Positions 34,601-48,547 of a stretch of DNA of 64,000 nt are shown here, one piece after another. Source of the stretch: Sitta carolinensis. Taxonomy: Eukaryota > Chordata > Aves > Passeriformes > Sittidae. The DNA is taken from contig CM063284.1 of the NCBI GenBank assembly GCA_032173965.1, forward strand, positions 102,920,410-102,984,409, written 5' to 3'. A model generated the notes under the pieces. The model made no database searches. It was not told where the DNA came from and saw only the letters and a program-made list of their open reading frames with translations. Made by a program: the position numbers and the translations under genes. The first letter of the stretch is position 1, and each line of letters begins with the position of its first letter.

Positions 34601-36977
34601 AGAGTAATGAACAACTTCACATTGTCATGAAAATCCTGGATCAGATTCTCAGATTGCAATAAACTGTTACAACCTCACTGGCTTAATTTATCCCTTATGT
34701 TTAAATTCAGAACATCCTCTTTGTGGTACTTCTAATGCTGAAGTTATTACAAATCACAAAAACTTTATGAGCAAATGTACACCATTTAAATTTTTCTCAG
34801 CAGTTCTGGGTTGGCTGTCTGGCAATTCTGCACTCTCAGCTTGTATTTTCAGTGCTGCATTGTACCTTGTGCTATACTGAGTCAGCCAGAAGGAACCAAA
34901 AACTTGCTGGATATTTATGTAGCCAAATAAAATCAAGATGTGAGCTTAATTCTATTTTTCGTCACTCAAGTACATTGGTAAAGATTGTAGAAGTTACTTT
35001 GGAAAGTGTTCCACACTTGTGAAGAGTCTGGTTTTTTGCTAATGAGACTGCTTAAAAAGCAGTGTAGATAAAGAATTTGCAATGAGTAAAGAAATGCAGA
35101 AGGATCTTGGAAAATATCTCAGAGCATTTGGTTTCTATTTTTACCTGAAGAAAAGCGGTTACACATCAGCTGGAAACTGATGGAAAGGACATAGAAACTT
35201 GTCAATGTCCTGAACAGTCTGTGACTGAAGCAACGTGAGACCTCATCTCTAATTCCGTCTCCCTTTCCATCCCTCTGTCTGCGGATGGCCCTGAACCCTG
35301 CTTCTTTCCCTTCCCTTTCCAATTTCCAGAACTCAGGTGCTGCTGTGCTGGGTGAGAGGCTCTGTAGGAGTGCAGCAAGCAGAGAATGGTTCTCTGTGCA
35401 GGGGGGAGGTGACGCCAATGCCAAAACACACAGGGCATGGGATGGGCATTGCAGCGGGGGGATGTACTCCCACGTTTCAACAACAGCATTTGTCTGTCAT
35501 ATTTCCTTATTGGCAGAAGTCACACACCAACCCCTCCTTCCACTCAGTTCCAAATATTTGTAAAAAGCTCAGTCAAAGCAATGAGGGTACTTTACATTCT
35601 ACAAAATTAATGACTAAAAACCCCCAAACAGCCAGGCAATATTAACAGAAGTGAATCCTCTTGGCTCTGCTGAACCAATAGATGTTTTGCTAATGTGGTG
35701 CACACTTCAAGCTTTAAGAAGAAAACTGTATCAGGATAGGATTTTGACCTACATTTTTGTGGGGAACTCTGAAGGTTGTATTTCTTGCTAATTCACTCAT
35801 CTTCTTTTGGTTAAAATTTTAGGCTGTTTCACTCACTTTAAAATTAGATTTCAGTATGTTATTTGATAATCTCTCCTATTCAGGACATCATTAATTATAC
35901 AAATATAACTATGTAAACATAAAGCTGATTTTAAATCAAAAGCTGGTAGAAGACTCCTATTGGAGATTCTGAAAGAAAGTGTTCACTTAAAATGGAGGTA
36001 CAAAACTGTGCTGGTAAGAACCTCTTGAGTTGCCAGATAAGTTTAGTAGCATTGCCAGTACTAGAAAGGTCATGGTGAGGTGATGGCAAATCACATCATA
36101 AGAAATGACAGCTGCAAATGAGCAGAGGCTAAAATTTCATGGAGACAAACACAACAGACAGGAAACAAGTAGGTCCTTGCAGGCCTCGAAACAGCAGACA
36201 TTCCCATTTTAAGAGTAAACAATGGACCACAAAATCAAATTTAGTTTGTTATATTCTCAGGTCTTCCATAGCGGAATGAAGAAGTCAAGAGAAAAAACCC
36301 AATGCATTTTCTTATAGTTTGGCAATAGTTCCAATCACTGAAGTATAAAAGGCTCTCTGTGATCCTTAAGTGATTTCTAGGCTTATGTAAAGAGATGGAA
36401 AGAACATCTTCATGAGAGTTGTCAAGGCAACACCCTGGATTTTAAGTGGTAGTTTTCTAATTGTGTCCAAATGTTTGTACTACATGCCTGTGAAAAACAT
36501 GACCTTTCTATGTGAGCAGTCAAATGAATCGGTGGCGCTTCCAAACCACTAGGACTCCAGTGAGAGCTGGAAATATTAGACAAGGACACTTTTCTTCACA
36601 ATAACCATAAAAAAGGCAAATACCAGAAGAAGAAAAATCACCTTTTAAATGGGAAAACTAATACGTGATGCAGAGCAGCTTTTCAGTTTCCTTCAATGAT
36701 CATTTTGTTCTCCTGCTTATATGAGTTTTGAGGTTTGTCTCAAACATTTCATCCATGAGGACTCTGAGGAAAGCTATAGCATGCCAGGTATTTCAAAGCT
36801 TGGTTCTCAAATATACTACAGCTCCTGAAGCTCTCAGAGCTAGAGAGGCTATTAATATTTACAAAATATGGTGCCTCTGTCTTTAGCACCTCAGTGATGC
36901 GAGTAATTCTGAATCCAACAAGCAGCCCTGTTGAAGCCAGCCAAATGACTCCTGTGCCTAGAGTTTGACTTTCTTAA

Positions 36978-36979
<2 letters not shown>

Positions 36980-37012
<33 letters not shown>
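36980..37012. repeat. Poly-T tract (33 T)
   Basis: An uninterrupted T run on the plus strand, A run on the minus strand. No processed pseudogene is seen ahead of the A run. Confidence 0.97.
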
Positions 37013-37652
37013 CAGTATGAATGCTGGGGGAATAAGATATAGCTTGTGGAAATCTCTCAGAAAGAAACCTCTTGTTGAGAGGAAGACTTCAAGTCTCAGA
37101 AGACATAGAAGCATGGTAGTTTGAAGCACCTTAACATAGGCAAAAAATGCCCATTCACGTTCTCCTGGGAAGTAGAAGCCTTAGATGGCCCAGAACTGCA
37201 CTAGAAATTTTCTCAGCAACTTCTGTAGGCATCATGTATTATAAGAAGGGATTACTCTTGGTTATTTTGACATTTATGCTTTTGTACTAGCTTTTTGTAA
37301 GCGCTTTGTGATTTGCACCAGGCTGTGCTGGGAAAAGGGAAAGAGGACTTTAGAGCACTGCCTCTTTAAGCTGTTTTGAGTACTTCCCTGACAGTCACAG
37401 CTCAGAGTATGAACCCAGATATCAAATCATCATGCAGTAGATAACAGCAGAATTTGGTAATTATCAAAACACCTCAGCCACTCCCTATAGCACTTCATTA
37501 CTTATATAGGCAAGAACTAATTCGTCGTACCACAACTCCAAAGACATAAAATAAAAATTATGGAGGCAGGTGAAATGAGATCTCCAAAATAACACAGATG
37601 TTTTGTTACAGAAGAGGGTTAAAAATACACGTGCTACTTCGTGACTCAAAGC

Positions 37653-37677
37653 TATGGTATACTGTGAGTATACCATA
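37653..37677. repeat. Perfect inverted repeat, 11-bp arms, 3-nt loop
   Basis: Arms tatggtatact and agtataccata are separated by gtg. They could form a tight hairpin. No function is evident. Confidence 0.9.
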
Positions 37678-40384
37678 TTCTGTAAGTCCTACAGAGCTTG
37701 GCTGAAGTTTCTATCTGAGCTTTGCAATTCTCTACATATTCTTGGCAAGATAACCACTAAAAAGTAATTAATATTGCTATGCAAACATAGTAAATCATGT
37801 CTGGAAGCTCACAGACTCATGTCAAAGGAGTATGACTAAGCTGTAGTTGTGCCCTCTGTCATTGTAGGTTCATGCTCCTCTTCCCACACCTGCCTAGATA
37901 AGGGAGCCATGATCCACGATAGGAGGTGAAGATTCATCAGGCATTCATGCATCCATCTTTAATGATTGTGTTAGATCTTTCACTGTGCAGGCACTTTATG
38001 AATGTTGTGAAGCTGTAATGCTATCCTTCCCATAAGGACACCAAATTACTTATCCATGCTTTTGATATAATGCATCTTGGCTGAACCACTGCAGCTTTCT
38101 CTCTCTGGATGATTTCCAGTAGAGGGCTATATTTACGTCAGTTGCAATTGATTCAAAATGCTTCCACAGGATCTTGAACAGGCTAACGCATCTTCGTGAG
38201 TTTAATCCAAACCAGATGACATAAGGCTTTCCAGTAACACAGGGAATAATCGTGCTCGTACCTCTAGTTCTTTGGTTTGAGTCAGTAGCCTGGGTTGATA
38301 TTCAGCCTCTGCCTGGACCAGAACATTTTTTTGACTTTTAAGTGACTACAGATTATGCTTCCGAAAAGGGATTAAAGTAGTCACCTAACTCCTATTTTCA
38401 GGAAAGACTGAAGGATTCCAGAGCACAAACCCCACAGACTTACAGGAAAGTAAATGCTCCTGCTCTCAAAGTCAGTTTTGACTTTGTCCTTTAAGTCACA
38501 GAAGAACTTTGGAAAATTTGCCTTCAATTTAACTATGTATTATTACACTCTTTGTCCTTGGAGTTCTTTTTTTTCTGTGAGCATTAATCTTGCCCACCTA
38601 AATTGAAACCTTATCTTTTAAATTTAGCTCTGATTAACATAACTGTTATTTATTCTTTTGCTTGGCAGGAGTTTCTGCAAGATTGTTATAAAGTCAGCCT
38701 GTTTATATTGTATTCTACTGTTAATCTCCTTTTCCTTTATGACATACATTCACAGTATCCTAAGGGGAAGATTATTCGACATTTATATGGATTCGTACTC
38801 ACATATAAATAAATGTATGAATACACAACAAAGATGGCAACAAATGGAGGGAACATTTTAGTAATCTCCTAAAAGCCATTGTGAAAAAGTTTAGATAACA
38901 CATAAAAGGGAATGTTTTATACAACACAAAGCAGGCGATCAACATTAATCAGTTGCTTAATGAAAGCATAATTCAAAATAAGAAATGGAACAGATTTTCT
39001 ACAAAGAAATTGGAATCATTTGGGTGGGAGAAAGATCTGTCAAATTAGGAGACTGCTGTTTCATTATGATAACTTACACACTACTCACCACCTAAGGTTT
39101 TCCAAAATAAGGCATTTGAAAAGACTTTCTAGTTAGAAGCAATTAAGAGTTGAAGAAAATACAATATTGCTTAGAGTTGCTAGGTTAATTTTCATCAGAA
39201 TTTGATCATCATCTTAAAACCTCAACAGTGGAGAATTTGTATGTATCTAGAAAGCATATTTCTGTGCTTCACAGAGACTTTCTGAATTAGGAATCCCTTT
39301 GCAATTTTCCTGTAAAGCCCTGCCTTAAAAAGCCCTAACATCTAAGAGTGAGCAGCCTTTTCATGACATATACATAATCACCTTCACTGGGAACAGGAGA
39401 AAACCTGGTGTTGGGAGATCCTTCAGATTTCTTCCACTCATATGAAAAATGGATCACAAAATCAGAAAAAGGAGTTTGGACAATCATTTATATGAGTAAA
39501 CTCTATCTCCCATCCTGACAGAACACTGCTGGGATTTGCAATGACACTGTATTTACTGAAGAAATGCTAATTGTGCTAGGAGTATAATTCTCCAGTAGAA
39601 ATTTCTAAATAATCCTGATTGATTTGACTAACTTTTCCAAATGAATCAATCAAGAATCTAGGGACAAAAAGTCAAATCTCCAGAGATATTAGCTGCCTGG
39701 ATAGTGAGTTTCAGTGAGTAAATTTCAGTGAGATTTCCTATTTGACAAGGGAAGAAGAAAATAGTTGCTCTTTTATCCTGATCAAAGTCAATTAAAAACA
39801 ATTATGTACTCAGCATCTTGACCATGGTCATCATTTTGTGCTGCTCTATGGCATCTGATGTCATTTCAGACTTCCCTTTGACCCCCAGTATAGGCCTCAT
39901 GCTGTCCCTACAGGGGGAATAACAGGGTAAGGAATCCTTGAAAAATTTTCCCCAAGGCAGAGTATTATTTCTGCTGATGGTCATGACCCCAGCTCATGAT
40001 ATTTTGCTTCAGGGGGACTTTGGAACCAGAAAGACTGTGCTGGCCATTTCAGTATGTGAGAAAACTGTCATAGAGCAAAGAAGCTAAAAAAAACTCCTGC
40101 AGCACTCCTGATGTTTACTTTGCAGAGCTGTAAGTGTCATGTCAGCCAGCCCGTAGGAGGGAAAACCCCTGGAATCCTTGTGCAACAGAGGAGAGAGCCT
40201 GTTTGTGAGTGTTGAGTTGATGGTCTATAATTTCTTTTATTTAGACTACATAAACAAGCTTCCAATTTCCTTAAAAATACGTGGAAAAGTCATAGTTTCC
40301 AAATCCCTTGAATTTCTCCAGTTTTCATTACTAGGTAAACAGTTTTAGATGCTCTTCCCCACCAGTCTCCGGCCACACTGGACT

Positions 40385-40424
40385 TTTAACTAGTTAAACT
40401 TCTAACTGGTTATCAGTTAGAAGT
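40385..40424. repeat. 14-bp palindrome followed by a hairpin
   Basis: A perfect 14-bp palindrome (tttaactagttaaa, 40385-40398) abuts a stem with 10-bp arms acttctaact and agttagaagt (40398-40424) around ggttatc. The first and last loop bases can also pair. Confidence 0.88.
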
Positions 40425-43400
40425 ACTTTCAAACTGAAAGCAGCCATTAGAATAAGACTGCACTATCTGCAGATCTTTGTCTGCCAGATTTAGAGGACCA
40501 AGCCAGACTTGAGCACAATTTGAAAAATAAGGATTAGGACAATGTATTTGTGAATGTAGAAGCCCTTTAGCTTGTTTACCCATTTAATTTTTATGAACGT
40601 ATCACTTCAATTGTCAGACCTGGCTTTCCTCCCATGGAACAAGTCATAAGTTTCTTCTTTCCTTATAGCTAGGCTTGCATAAATCTCTTCTTGTGCTAGT
40701 TAGCGTCTGGCCATGACTCTGAGCTGAAATCCACGTAATTGCCATAAGCATCTATATGACATCAGAAGGCAAAAGTTGAAAAAGGCAAATTTTTGACCTC
40801 AAATCAAATGAGAGCAAAACCAGGAAAAATTGTGAACAATCCAATTTGAGGTGAAGGTTCTTCTCTCTATGGAGTATTATTCCAGGGGAATATGTTTTTT
40901 TACAGAGAAGAATAAAATATTTTAACAGAGTATAACTTTCTAGATGCAGACCTTATTAATAAAACCTTGAAAGAGTTTATATTAATAGATTTTTGAGACA
41001 TATTTTCATACAGCTTGAGTCAATCAAATCATGCATATGCCCCTTCCGAAGCTGCTTACATTCGCACTGTGTCCAGTTGTTTTTCTACAGTGGAGCATTT
41101 TTTTTGTCCCCCCTTTCCTGCCTGGTAAAGCTGGAAAATTCCACTAGTGATAATTCTGACAGCTCACTCCCCCTCCTGTCGCTCCTTGTTTAAGAAAGCA
41201 GAGGGGGGGAACATGGTCTGAAAGGCTGAGAAATTACTGATTTAGTAAATTCTACAAAGTCTTACCTCAGAGCAGAATAGGGCCTTAGTGTTATCCTTAA
41301 AGGAGCAGAGCAGAGTCTTTCTTAAAACCAACTTCTTCATGCTCCGAGTAGCAGTGAGTCCCTCCTCAGCCTATAATCACCAAGTTGCATATTCTGGGAG
41401 CTATCTGACAGCCTGTGGCAGGATATTCTGTCTCTAGTCACACAAGGGCTGTGGGAACAAAGAGTGGCGAGCTTCTGGCCCTTCTGGGAAACAGAATGAC
41501 ACTGCTCCATCACTATTTAAAGAGCAGATGCCTTCAGGATAAATCCTCTTAGTATGTTTTCCTGTTTGTGTCAGAACTTAAACCTTTTATCCGTTTCCTA
41601 AGAGGAGAAATAAAAAAGTAATCAGCACTAAGCTGCTCTGTAATTCAGGAGAGTCTCTGTGGGGTGGCTCAGAAAAAGACAGAGCCAGCCTATGTGTTTT
41701 CTTCTAAAGGGATATGAGACACTGCCATTAGTGTAACACAGGAGCTCATAAATGGCCAGATGCAAATTAACGAGGAGCTCTTTCTGCATGGAGATGGCTG
41801 CTCCACCCAGAGGAGAAGCGTAGTGTGCAAAGCCAGAGAGGAAGGAGAAGGGAACCAGAGTACAGCTGTTAAGAAATCAAATATTTATGGGGAAGCCTTT
41901 CTTCCTTTTTTACAAAGGGAGGATCAGTAGGGGGCCTAGATGAATACAGAAAAAAGCATTCACCAGGTTTATATGAATAGTGGCCCAGAACTGGGCTGTG
42001 GCCACAAGATCAGTAAAAGTCTTGAGATTCAGAATGGTTTTGAGCTGCAGCTGGGGGATGAGGCAACATACTGCACAAAATGTTCCCTGCCACAGGCAGC
42101 TAATGCTGTCAAAGGAGCCCTAAGAAATTACTCTTGAGCATGGAAAACATGAGTTGGTCAGCCTTTAGTCCTTCCACCAAACCTTTGTTTATGCACTGAA
42201 ATGCTTAAATGGCTCTGTCAGATTTACAGAATTCTGTCATCATTCCTCCAGCCTGAAATAAAGATGTAAAAGCTAACTTTGTGGTAATAAGCTTTTTGAT
42301 ATCCTACACTTCCTTCAAAGATGTGGCTAAAACCCTACAGCAGAATGAAGGAAAAAGCCAGTTACTTAATCTGAGAAAGAAAAAAAAAAGAAGACTGAAA
42401 CAAAGGAGAGAGGAGAAAGGACTTCCTGAATCAGACACAGATTTCCTAAGGGGTGCAAAAGAGCAAAACCAGAAGTGATTTTGTTTTACAGTTCATCTTG
42501 AAGTTAAATTTGGTCTGTGTTTTAAACTGGACATAATGCCACCTTTGTTTCTTCTGGGAAATTTTTGTGATTGCATAAATCCTTAAAAATTTTGAAAACT
42601 TCTACTCATTTACCATTGTTCGTAGGTCTGTTTAGGGTCTATTAGGTCATGCTTTAAAGGACAAACTGCAAGGAAGAGGGAACATGGCTCAGGAATTTGG
42701 TAGTGGACTGTGTGGCTGTTCATGCTACAAATCCAGCTGATGATGGCGGTGACCAGAAATTGCTTGGAAGCTACTATTGCTTTGCCTGGAATTCTAAAAC
42801 ATTCCTACAGGAATTCAAAGGCAACCTCTAGGCTGAACAGTCATGAGGCTGCCCTCTCTGCTTCCTTCAAGGACATTGTCTCCCTCTTCTCAGTGGAGTG
42901 ATATACTGTCCCCACTACTACTCTCCTTGCATCATATAAAAGTAGTTTTAGGATTGCCTTTTCCCAAGGTCAGTCTCCGATGAAATTTATACAATCATCA
43001 GTAAAAGTGACTTAAGTTTTCCTAGAAACTAAGGTGATGTTTGGTTGCACTTCGCAAATATGAAATTTTCAAACCCTGTTTCTTGTAGCTAGCGGCTGGT
43101 GGGGTAGAGAAAAATATTTTTGGGAAGGGAGACGATGAAATGGAGGTTGGCTTACATGCAGCAATTTACAATGAGTCTATCTTCCCTCCAGCTGCTGTTG
43201 GCAATTAAAACACTCCCCGTGCTTCAAGAAGTGTTGCATCCTCTTCTTTCACGTTATGTGTTGAACCAGGATGTGTGAGTTAGGATGCTGCTTGCCACAG
43301 CCAGCAGAAAGTCACCTCCAAAGAGCAATTCAGCTCACCCATGGTTGAGAGGTCTCTCTTGCTGTCCATAAAGGGAGGGAACAGTGAGGGACTCACCAGA

Positions 43401-45852
43401 GAGCTAATTAATGCTGCAAATGGATAACTGCTCACTGGGGATTAGGTACATTTAAAATTAAGGGAAGTGTGACCCTCTAGCTACAATGTCATACTTAACA
43501 TATTTTACCTCCAAATTACAATATTTTCTTCAGCTAAATTTTAAACACACATTTAGGTTTAAAAACTTGCCATAGAAATGTGTAAATATGTCTAAACATT
43601 ATTTTTTTGCCTCATTCTTTCAGGACCAGCAAGAAGTGAGCCCTAATCATATCTTTCCTATGAAAAATAAAGAGTGGTGAACTCATGTACACAGGTGCCC
43701 CTCCGAAGATCTGCCTGCCCTGGCATCTTCATTCCTATTTGAGTTTTCTGTCTTACAGTTTGTAGAAAAGTAATTCTGAACCAATTCCATATATGGGACA
43801 TAAAGATGGAATATTTCGCAGCTATACTGAATGCCATACATCTGACAAATACTGACACATAGTTTCATGCTATTCTTTTTCTCAATATAAATGTTATAAC
43901 AGTCATAAACAATTAGCTGTGTAAAAAATTGATTTTTTTCAGGGTTTTGGCCAAACAAACAATTAAAACAAATTCTTCATTTAATCTGAAACAAAGCCAT
44001 TTTCTTTTCCTGTAGAGCTTCAGAAGAACAATAAACAGTTTGATCTCAGAGATTTGTTTTACTTTTCTGTTGAAAGTTAAATCCACATAAATTAGAAAGA
44101 AAGCAGTTCATTTAGAAGATGTTGCAATAAATATTTCAGCTTTTTCTGATTTTTGCCAATTTTTTCATTGGCTCAAAACATGCTCTTGTAGATTATTCTG
44201 ATCTACCCAAACTTTTTTTTTCCCTTGAAAAAGAAATGTTCCTTTTATTTTCGTTCCACTTCTGAATACAGTCTCCTGTTTTAACAGGTCACGGCTGCTG
44301 GGGAATAGCTTTAAGGACTTGTCTAACTGATGTCATATGGCAGGCATGAAAATAAAACTAAAAGGAAGGAACTGGAATAATTATCATTGGATTAATTATT
44401 CCACAGAAATTCGACTGGCATGATTATAAGAGTGTGGTGGTTTCTTCTGAAACATGACTGCTCTTTCCAGAGTCTCTATATATTGATCTATTCCAGCTGT
44501 AGTGAGTAAAAACCAGAGGCTCTTCTCCAAGCTAGATTTTACATTAACACTGGGAAACATTAGGCACACATGCTCCAAATCTGGCTTGTTTTTTGTGGCA
44601 TAAAAATGGCAATACGCTAAAAATTAATAAGTGATGTATTTGAAAGCAACTACATAGATAGAAAGAAAATAGTATTTCATGGCCAAGCAGTCCAGACTTG
44701 ATATCAACTCCTCAGATGCCACAGAAGATTAAACCTTCTCTTAGGAGATCTCAGAAGATCTGCTGCTTCTGTCTGGGCTTTGGCAGAGGATCTGTGAAAT
44801 GTCCTACCTGCATTTGTGATCAACTAAGATTCAATTTGGTCCTACCTCTGCCTAGAGACAATTAATTTACAGAATAGGGATTTTTCAGAAGAGAATTATT
44901 AACCTCAAGACCATTTAGGCAATAAAACCAGTCGGGCAAGAGGAGAGGGTTTAAAGAGCATGATAAAAGGATTGCAAAATGTACAGCGTGGAACAGAGAA
45001 ATCCTTGGAGTGCCAGCAGGAAGGGTTTAGTTTGGGGATGCTCCTGTGCCTCCTCCTTGCAGAAGGCCTGTGGGCCGCCCAGCTGGGTTTCACAAACGCG
45101 CTGAGGCGGCTTTCTTTATCTGCAGGAGTGCTCCTGCAGGCTCTGAAGGTCACCTTGGCAAATGAACTTGCCTGGCAGAAAAAAACTCCTCCACTAGTAA
45201 ATGAGCAGGAAGGGACTGAGCTTGTTTTGAAGGGTCATTGTGATAGCCGTAAGCCAGGGCCATATGTACACTGGAAACAGTGTCTGGAGCTGTGTGAGGG
45301 GGGAGCTGGATTTTATGCTGAATTCACAAACACAGTTTTTCTCAGGTCGCTCTTTGATCTTTGGACAAACACTATTTCCGCTCTTAGTTTTCAGTCAAAT
45401 TGTCAGAGGTGACTTCTGAAATTATTCAACCAGGTCCTCCAAGAACAGTCTGTATTTCTTCTTGCATTAAATAGTACCACAGACAAGCTGTTATTTATTC
45501 TAATTCCAAAGATTTACAGAACAGTTCCCTAAGGAAGCCAATTAAGTGTCCCTTCGAGACATATTTCTTTAAAAGTGAAATCAAGAAGGCCAAAAATAAA
45601 AATATGACAGTCTGAAAGAGTTACTGACTGAGGAGGACATGAATAACAAACACTCCAAGTCACATGGCAAGAAGAAGAAGAAAATAATTGCTCATATTGG
45701 TGATGTTGCTGTTACATTGTTATAAGCTAAAGTATTGATGATATTGTTGAAGCCATTTTCACCTGGAAAGAAGGGACCTGAGCTGATTTGTCTGTCATGT
45801 TACCATTTTTTATGTTCTTCAGAACCAATTTCTGGCAACAGCCTGAAGATGG

Positions 45853-45990
45853 AATAATAGAACCATAGAATGTTACAATACTTTGTGTTGGAAGAGACTT
45901 TTAAGATCATTTAGTTCCAACACCCAACCATGTTCCAACCCTTCCCCATGAGTCCAACTGTGCTTACACCCTGAACCAACTGCTGCCTCA
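45853..45990 (-). mobile_element. CR1 LINE 3'-end remnant
   Basis: On the plus strand the block starts aatagaaccatagaatgtta, then ttggaagagacttttaagat and catttagttccaac. This is the inverted 3' end of CR1 (the reverse of TTCCAAC...CTATGATTCTAT). Similarity fades after about 45990, so the right boundary is approximate. Confidence 0.8.
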
Positions 45991-48513
45991 AAGAGGCTTT
46001 TCTAGGTATAGTCTGGATTACTCCTCAAAAGATGTGAAATTTTGACCTTTAAGAGCAATCTTTTTCTCTGATCCTTCCCCATTTTGCCTTTTCTCATCCC
46101 AAACCATCTTTCAAACTTGTTTTACTTTTACTTCTTCTGCTTCATGTTGCTCCATGTCTTTAATGCACAGGGAAATGTTAGGGATAAGGTTCCTGCTGTC
46201 TAAAATGACTGCCTGCCTCTCTACTCCAAAACAAGTATATTCATAACCTATGATGTGGGCTGAGGGTTCAAAGATTATTATGAAGAGTATGGAAAACCCA
46301 GGCTAAAAACATCAAGGGCTAAAGGACTACTGCAGCTTGAGCAAAAACAGAGGAACATTGTTTAAACTCAAACAAAGCCAAGCAATGGGTAAAAGCCCTG
46401 ACTTACTGATTGCCAAATGTAAGACATTTGTTCTCCTTCCTCTCTTAGATGTTAACCAAGTACTTCTGAACTAACTACAGCTCAACCACTGTAATGTATC
46501 AAGATATTTTTATATTAACAGATGTTCTTCATGAATGTAATTTCGAAAGTAACTACCAGATTCAAATTTGGCCAGTAACTTTTATTTCAAGAACTGGGGT
46601 GAGTTTCTGATGATCAATTTCCTTCTCCTTAAAGTTGCAGGTTTAATTTGGACAAAATACCTTACTAGTTTCACTTATTAGGTGATGTTAATTTAATCAG
46701 CAGTATTACTTGGGTGGGACTGTAAATCATGAAATGTGTTCCAGTAAAAGGACTTAAAAAAATCCCTAACTAAATAGGCATCACATCTGAAAATTCTGTT
46801 GGACACAAACAGAAAAAGGAAAAAAGAAATTTTTACTTTCTGTACACAATTATGACTCTGAATATGTTCAATCCATTACAAATTGCCCATTCTCGAAGTC
46901 CAGTCCTTTAAATGGAAACATACATAAGCCAAAGACATATCTAGTTACAGTGTACAAATATTAGGTTAGTCTAAGATTTTGCTAATTATTTCACATGAAA
47001 GCAGAACTGGGCCTGGATGTCAGGAAGAATTTGGAATGCCTGTCTTGTACAATGCAGCAAAATAGGGATAGGATAAAAAAAACTCCTTCTAACAAGTTTA
47101 AAAGAAACAATCAATGTTACCCATTCTTTCACAGACATCTCAACATAAAAACCTCAAAAATATATGCCATTTGAAAATACTAGCATGAGGTTAAAAAAAA
47201 AAAACAGTAGATACAGTACTATCTACCATTGCCATAGGGCATGAACTGTAGCTGAGGCCACAGATCTCTTTCCCTGGCTTTAACCCAGAGACCTAGAGCC
47301 CACCACAATCAGCATTTGGCACACCCAGAACAGCCAAACTCATGTCAGTGCCACCTAAGGAACCAAGACCATCACTAGTACTGCTGAAAGTAGTGTTTTT
47401 CCTTTAATTGTGCAGGTCTGAATGGCTGAAGGGACTGGTGAGTCAGGCTGGAAAAGGCACTGGGAAATGGGCACGCTCCTCGTCAAATGCAAATACCTTC
47501 GAAAGCCTGAATGGGGTTCCTGCATGATTTCAAGATCAAGGCTTTTCTCAGCATTGAGAAATCTCTGGCTTCAACAGCACTGTCCTGCAAACAAGATATA
47601 CCTGGACCCATGGTTTTCATGAACAGAGATAGAAGAGCATTTCAGGGCCAGCCTGAACCTGCCTATCACAGCTTTTGTTTCCCAGTCCCTCTCACACTTG
47701 TACAAACCCAGGTGGGAAGCCTGAGGAGGACACCAGCCACATCACAATGTCAAAGGTTTCATGGATTCTTGCAAGACGGTTATCTGACAGTTATTTCCTC
47801 TTGCAACACTCTGTTGCAGCAAAGCTCTTCAGCTCCCTGTTGTTCATTTAACACCTGGTACTGATCCTAGCACAAATGGTTTCAGTGACAAAGCTTTTTT
47901 GGCATGGGCAAGACAGAAGAAAATTGTTGATTAAAACTAATAGAAAGCTCTGGATCAGAAACACAGAAAATTCAAGGTATTTGATAAAAGATGGTGTTTC
48001 AAAAGGCTTTTGTGGCAATACTGCCAAGACTGCAGTAACAGTCTCCTTTGCCAGCTGATGCAATTGCAGGCGGTGCTCTTCACGTGGTCGAATGCACAAG
48101 TGTTTCACAAGGCCTCTTAAGAGCTGAGAATGCAATTTATGTCTTATAGGACATGAGATGGTAACTTAGTAGTGGGTAATGGCTGATGGGGAAAAGCATG
48201 TGTCCTAAAGGGGAGGCAGTGATATCTGATAATGTCACCCACACAGGATACACTAACTGATGAAGATGCCCCTTACTCTCTGCCCAACCAGCATCTGGTT
48301 GGGGGTTTGGGTGCAAAACATCTATCAGAAATTTCAATGAGAATCTATTTCTTGATAGGGCTGCAGTGCTGTGTCCAGCATTCTAGAAAAATTCCAACAT
48401 ACACCCAGCTCTGTTTACAGTGACCATGAAATTTCAGTCTGCTGCTTTTGCCACCTGTGTTTATGCCACCTGTGTCTGTTTCTGTGTGCTGTGAAAATGT
48501 TTCTGTGTATTAC

Positions 48514-48547
48514 CATTATTATTATTATCATTATTATAATTATTATT
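48514..48547. repeat. Imperfect (ATT)n microsatellite
   Basis: About eleven ATT-like units with two interruptions (atc and aat). Confidence 0.9.

Larger units (their letters stand above)
31684..45852. other. Non-coding: upstream ARHGAP28 intron or flank
   Basis: This is AT-rich sequence with a long T run (36980-37012) and two perfect inverted repeats (37653-37677 and 40385-40424). There is a GC-richer patch near 35390-35460 and a CpG-containing patch near 45060-45120. A 150-codon plus-strand frame (44960-45412) crosses the latter patch. I recognise no exon. Confidence 0.7.

Noticed and set aside
35145..35424. Minus-strand open frame ending at TTCTTCAG|gtaaaa, considered as an upstream ARHGAP28 exon
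   Set aside because: The exit phase is wrong for joining the exon at 25640. In the required phase a TAA occurs five codons before the donor.
47005..47030. CR1-like phrase ctggatgtcaggaagaattt
   Set aside because: It is too short and isolated to call as a repeat; it may be coincidence.
48440..48485. Repeated gccacctgtgt phrase, considered as a minisatellite or CRISPR-like repeat
   Set aside because: Only two copies about 16 bp apart, with no spacer structure, in vertebrate DNA.
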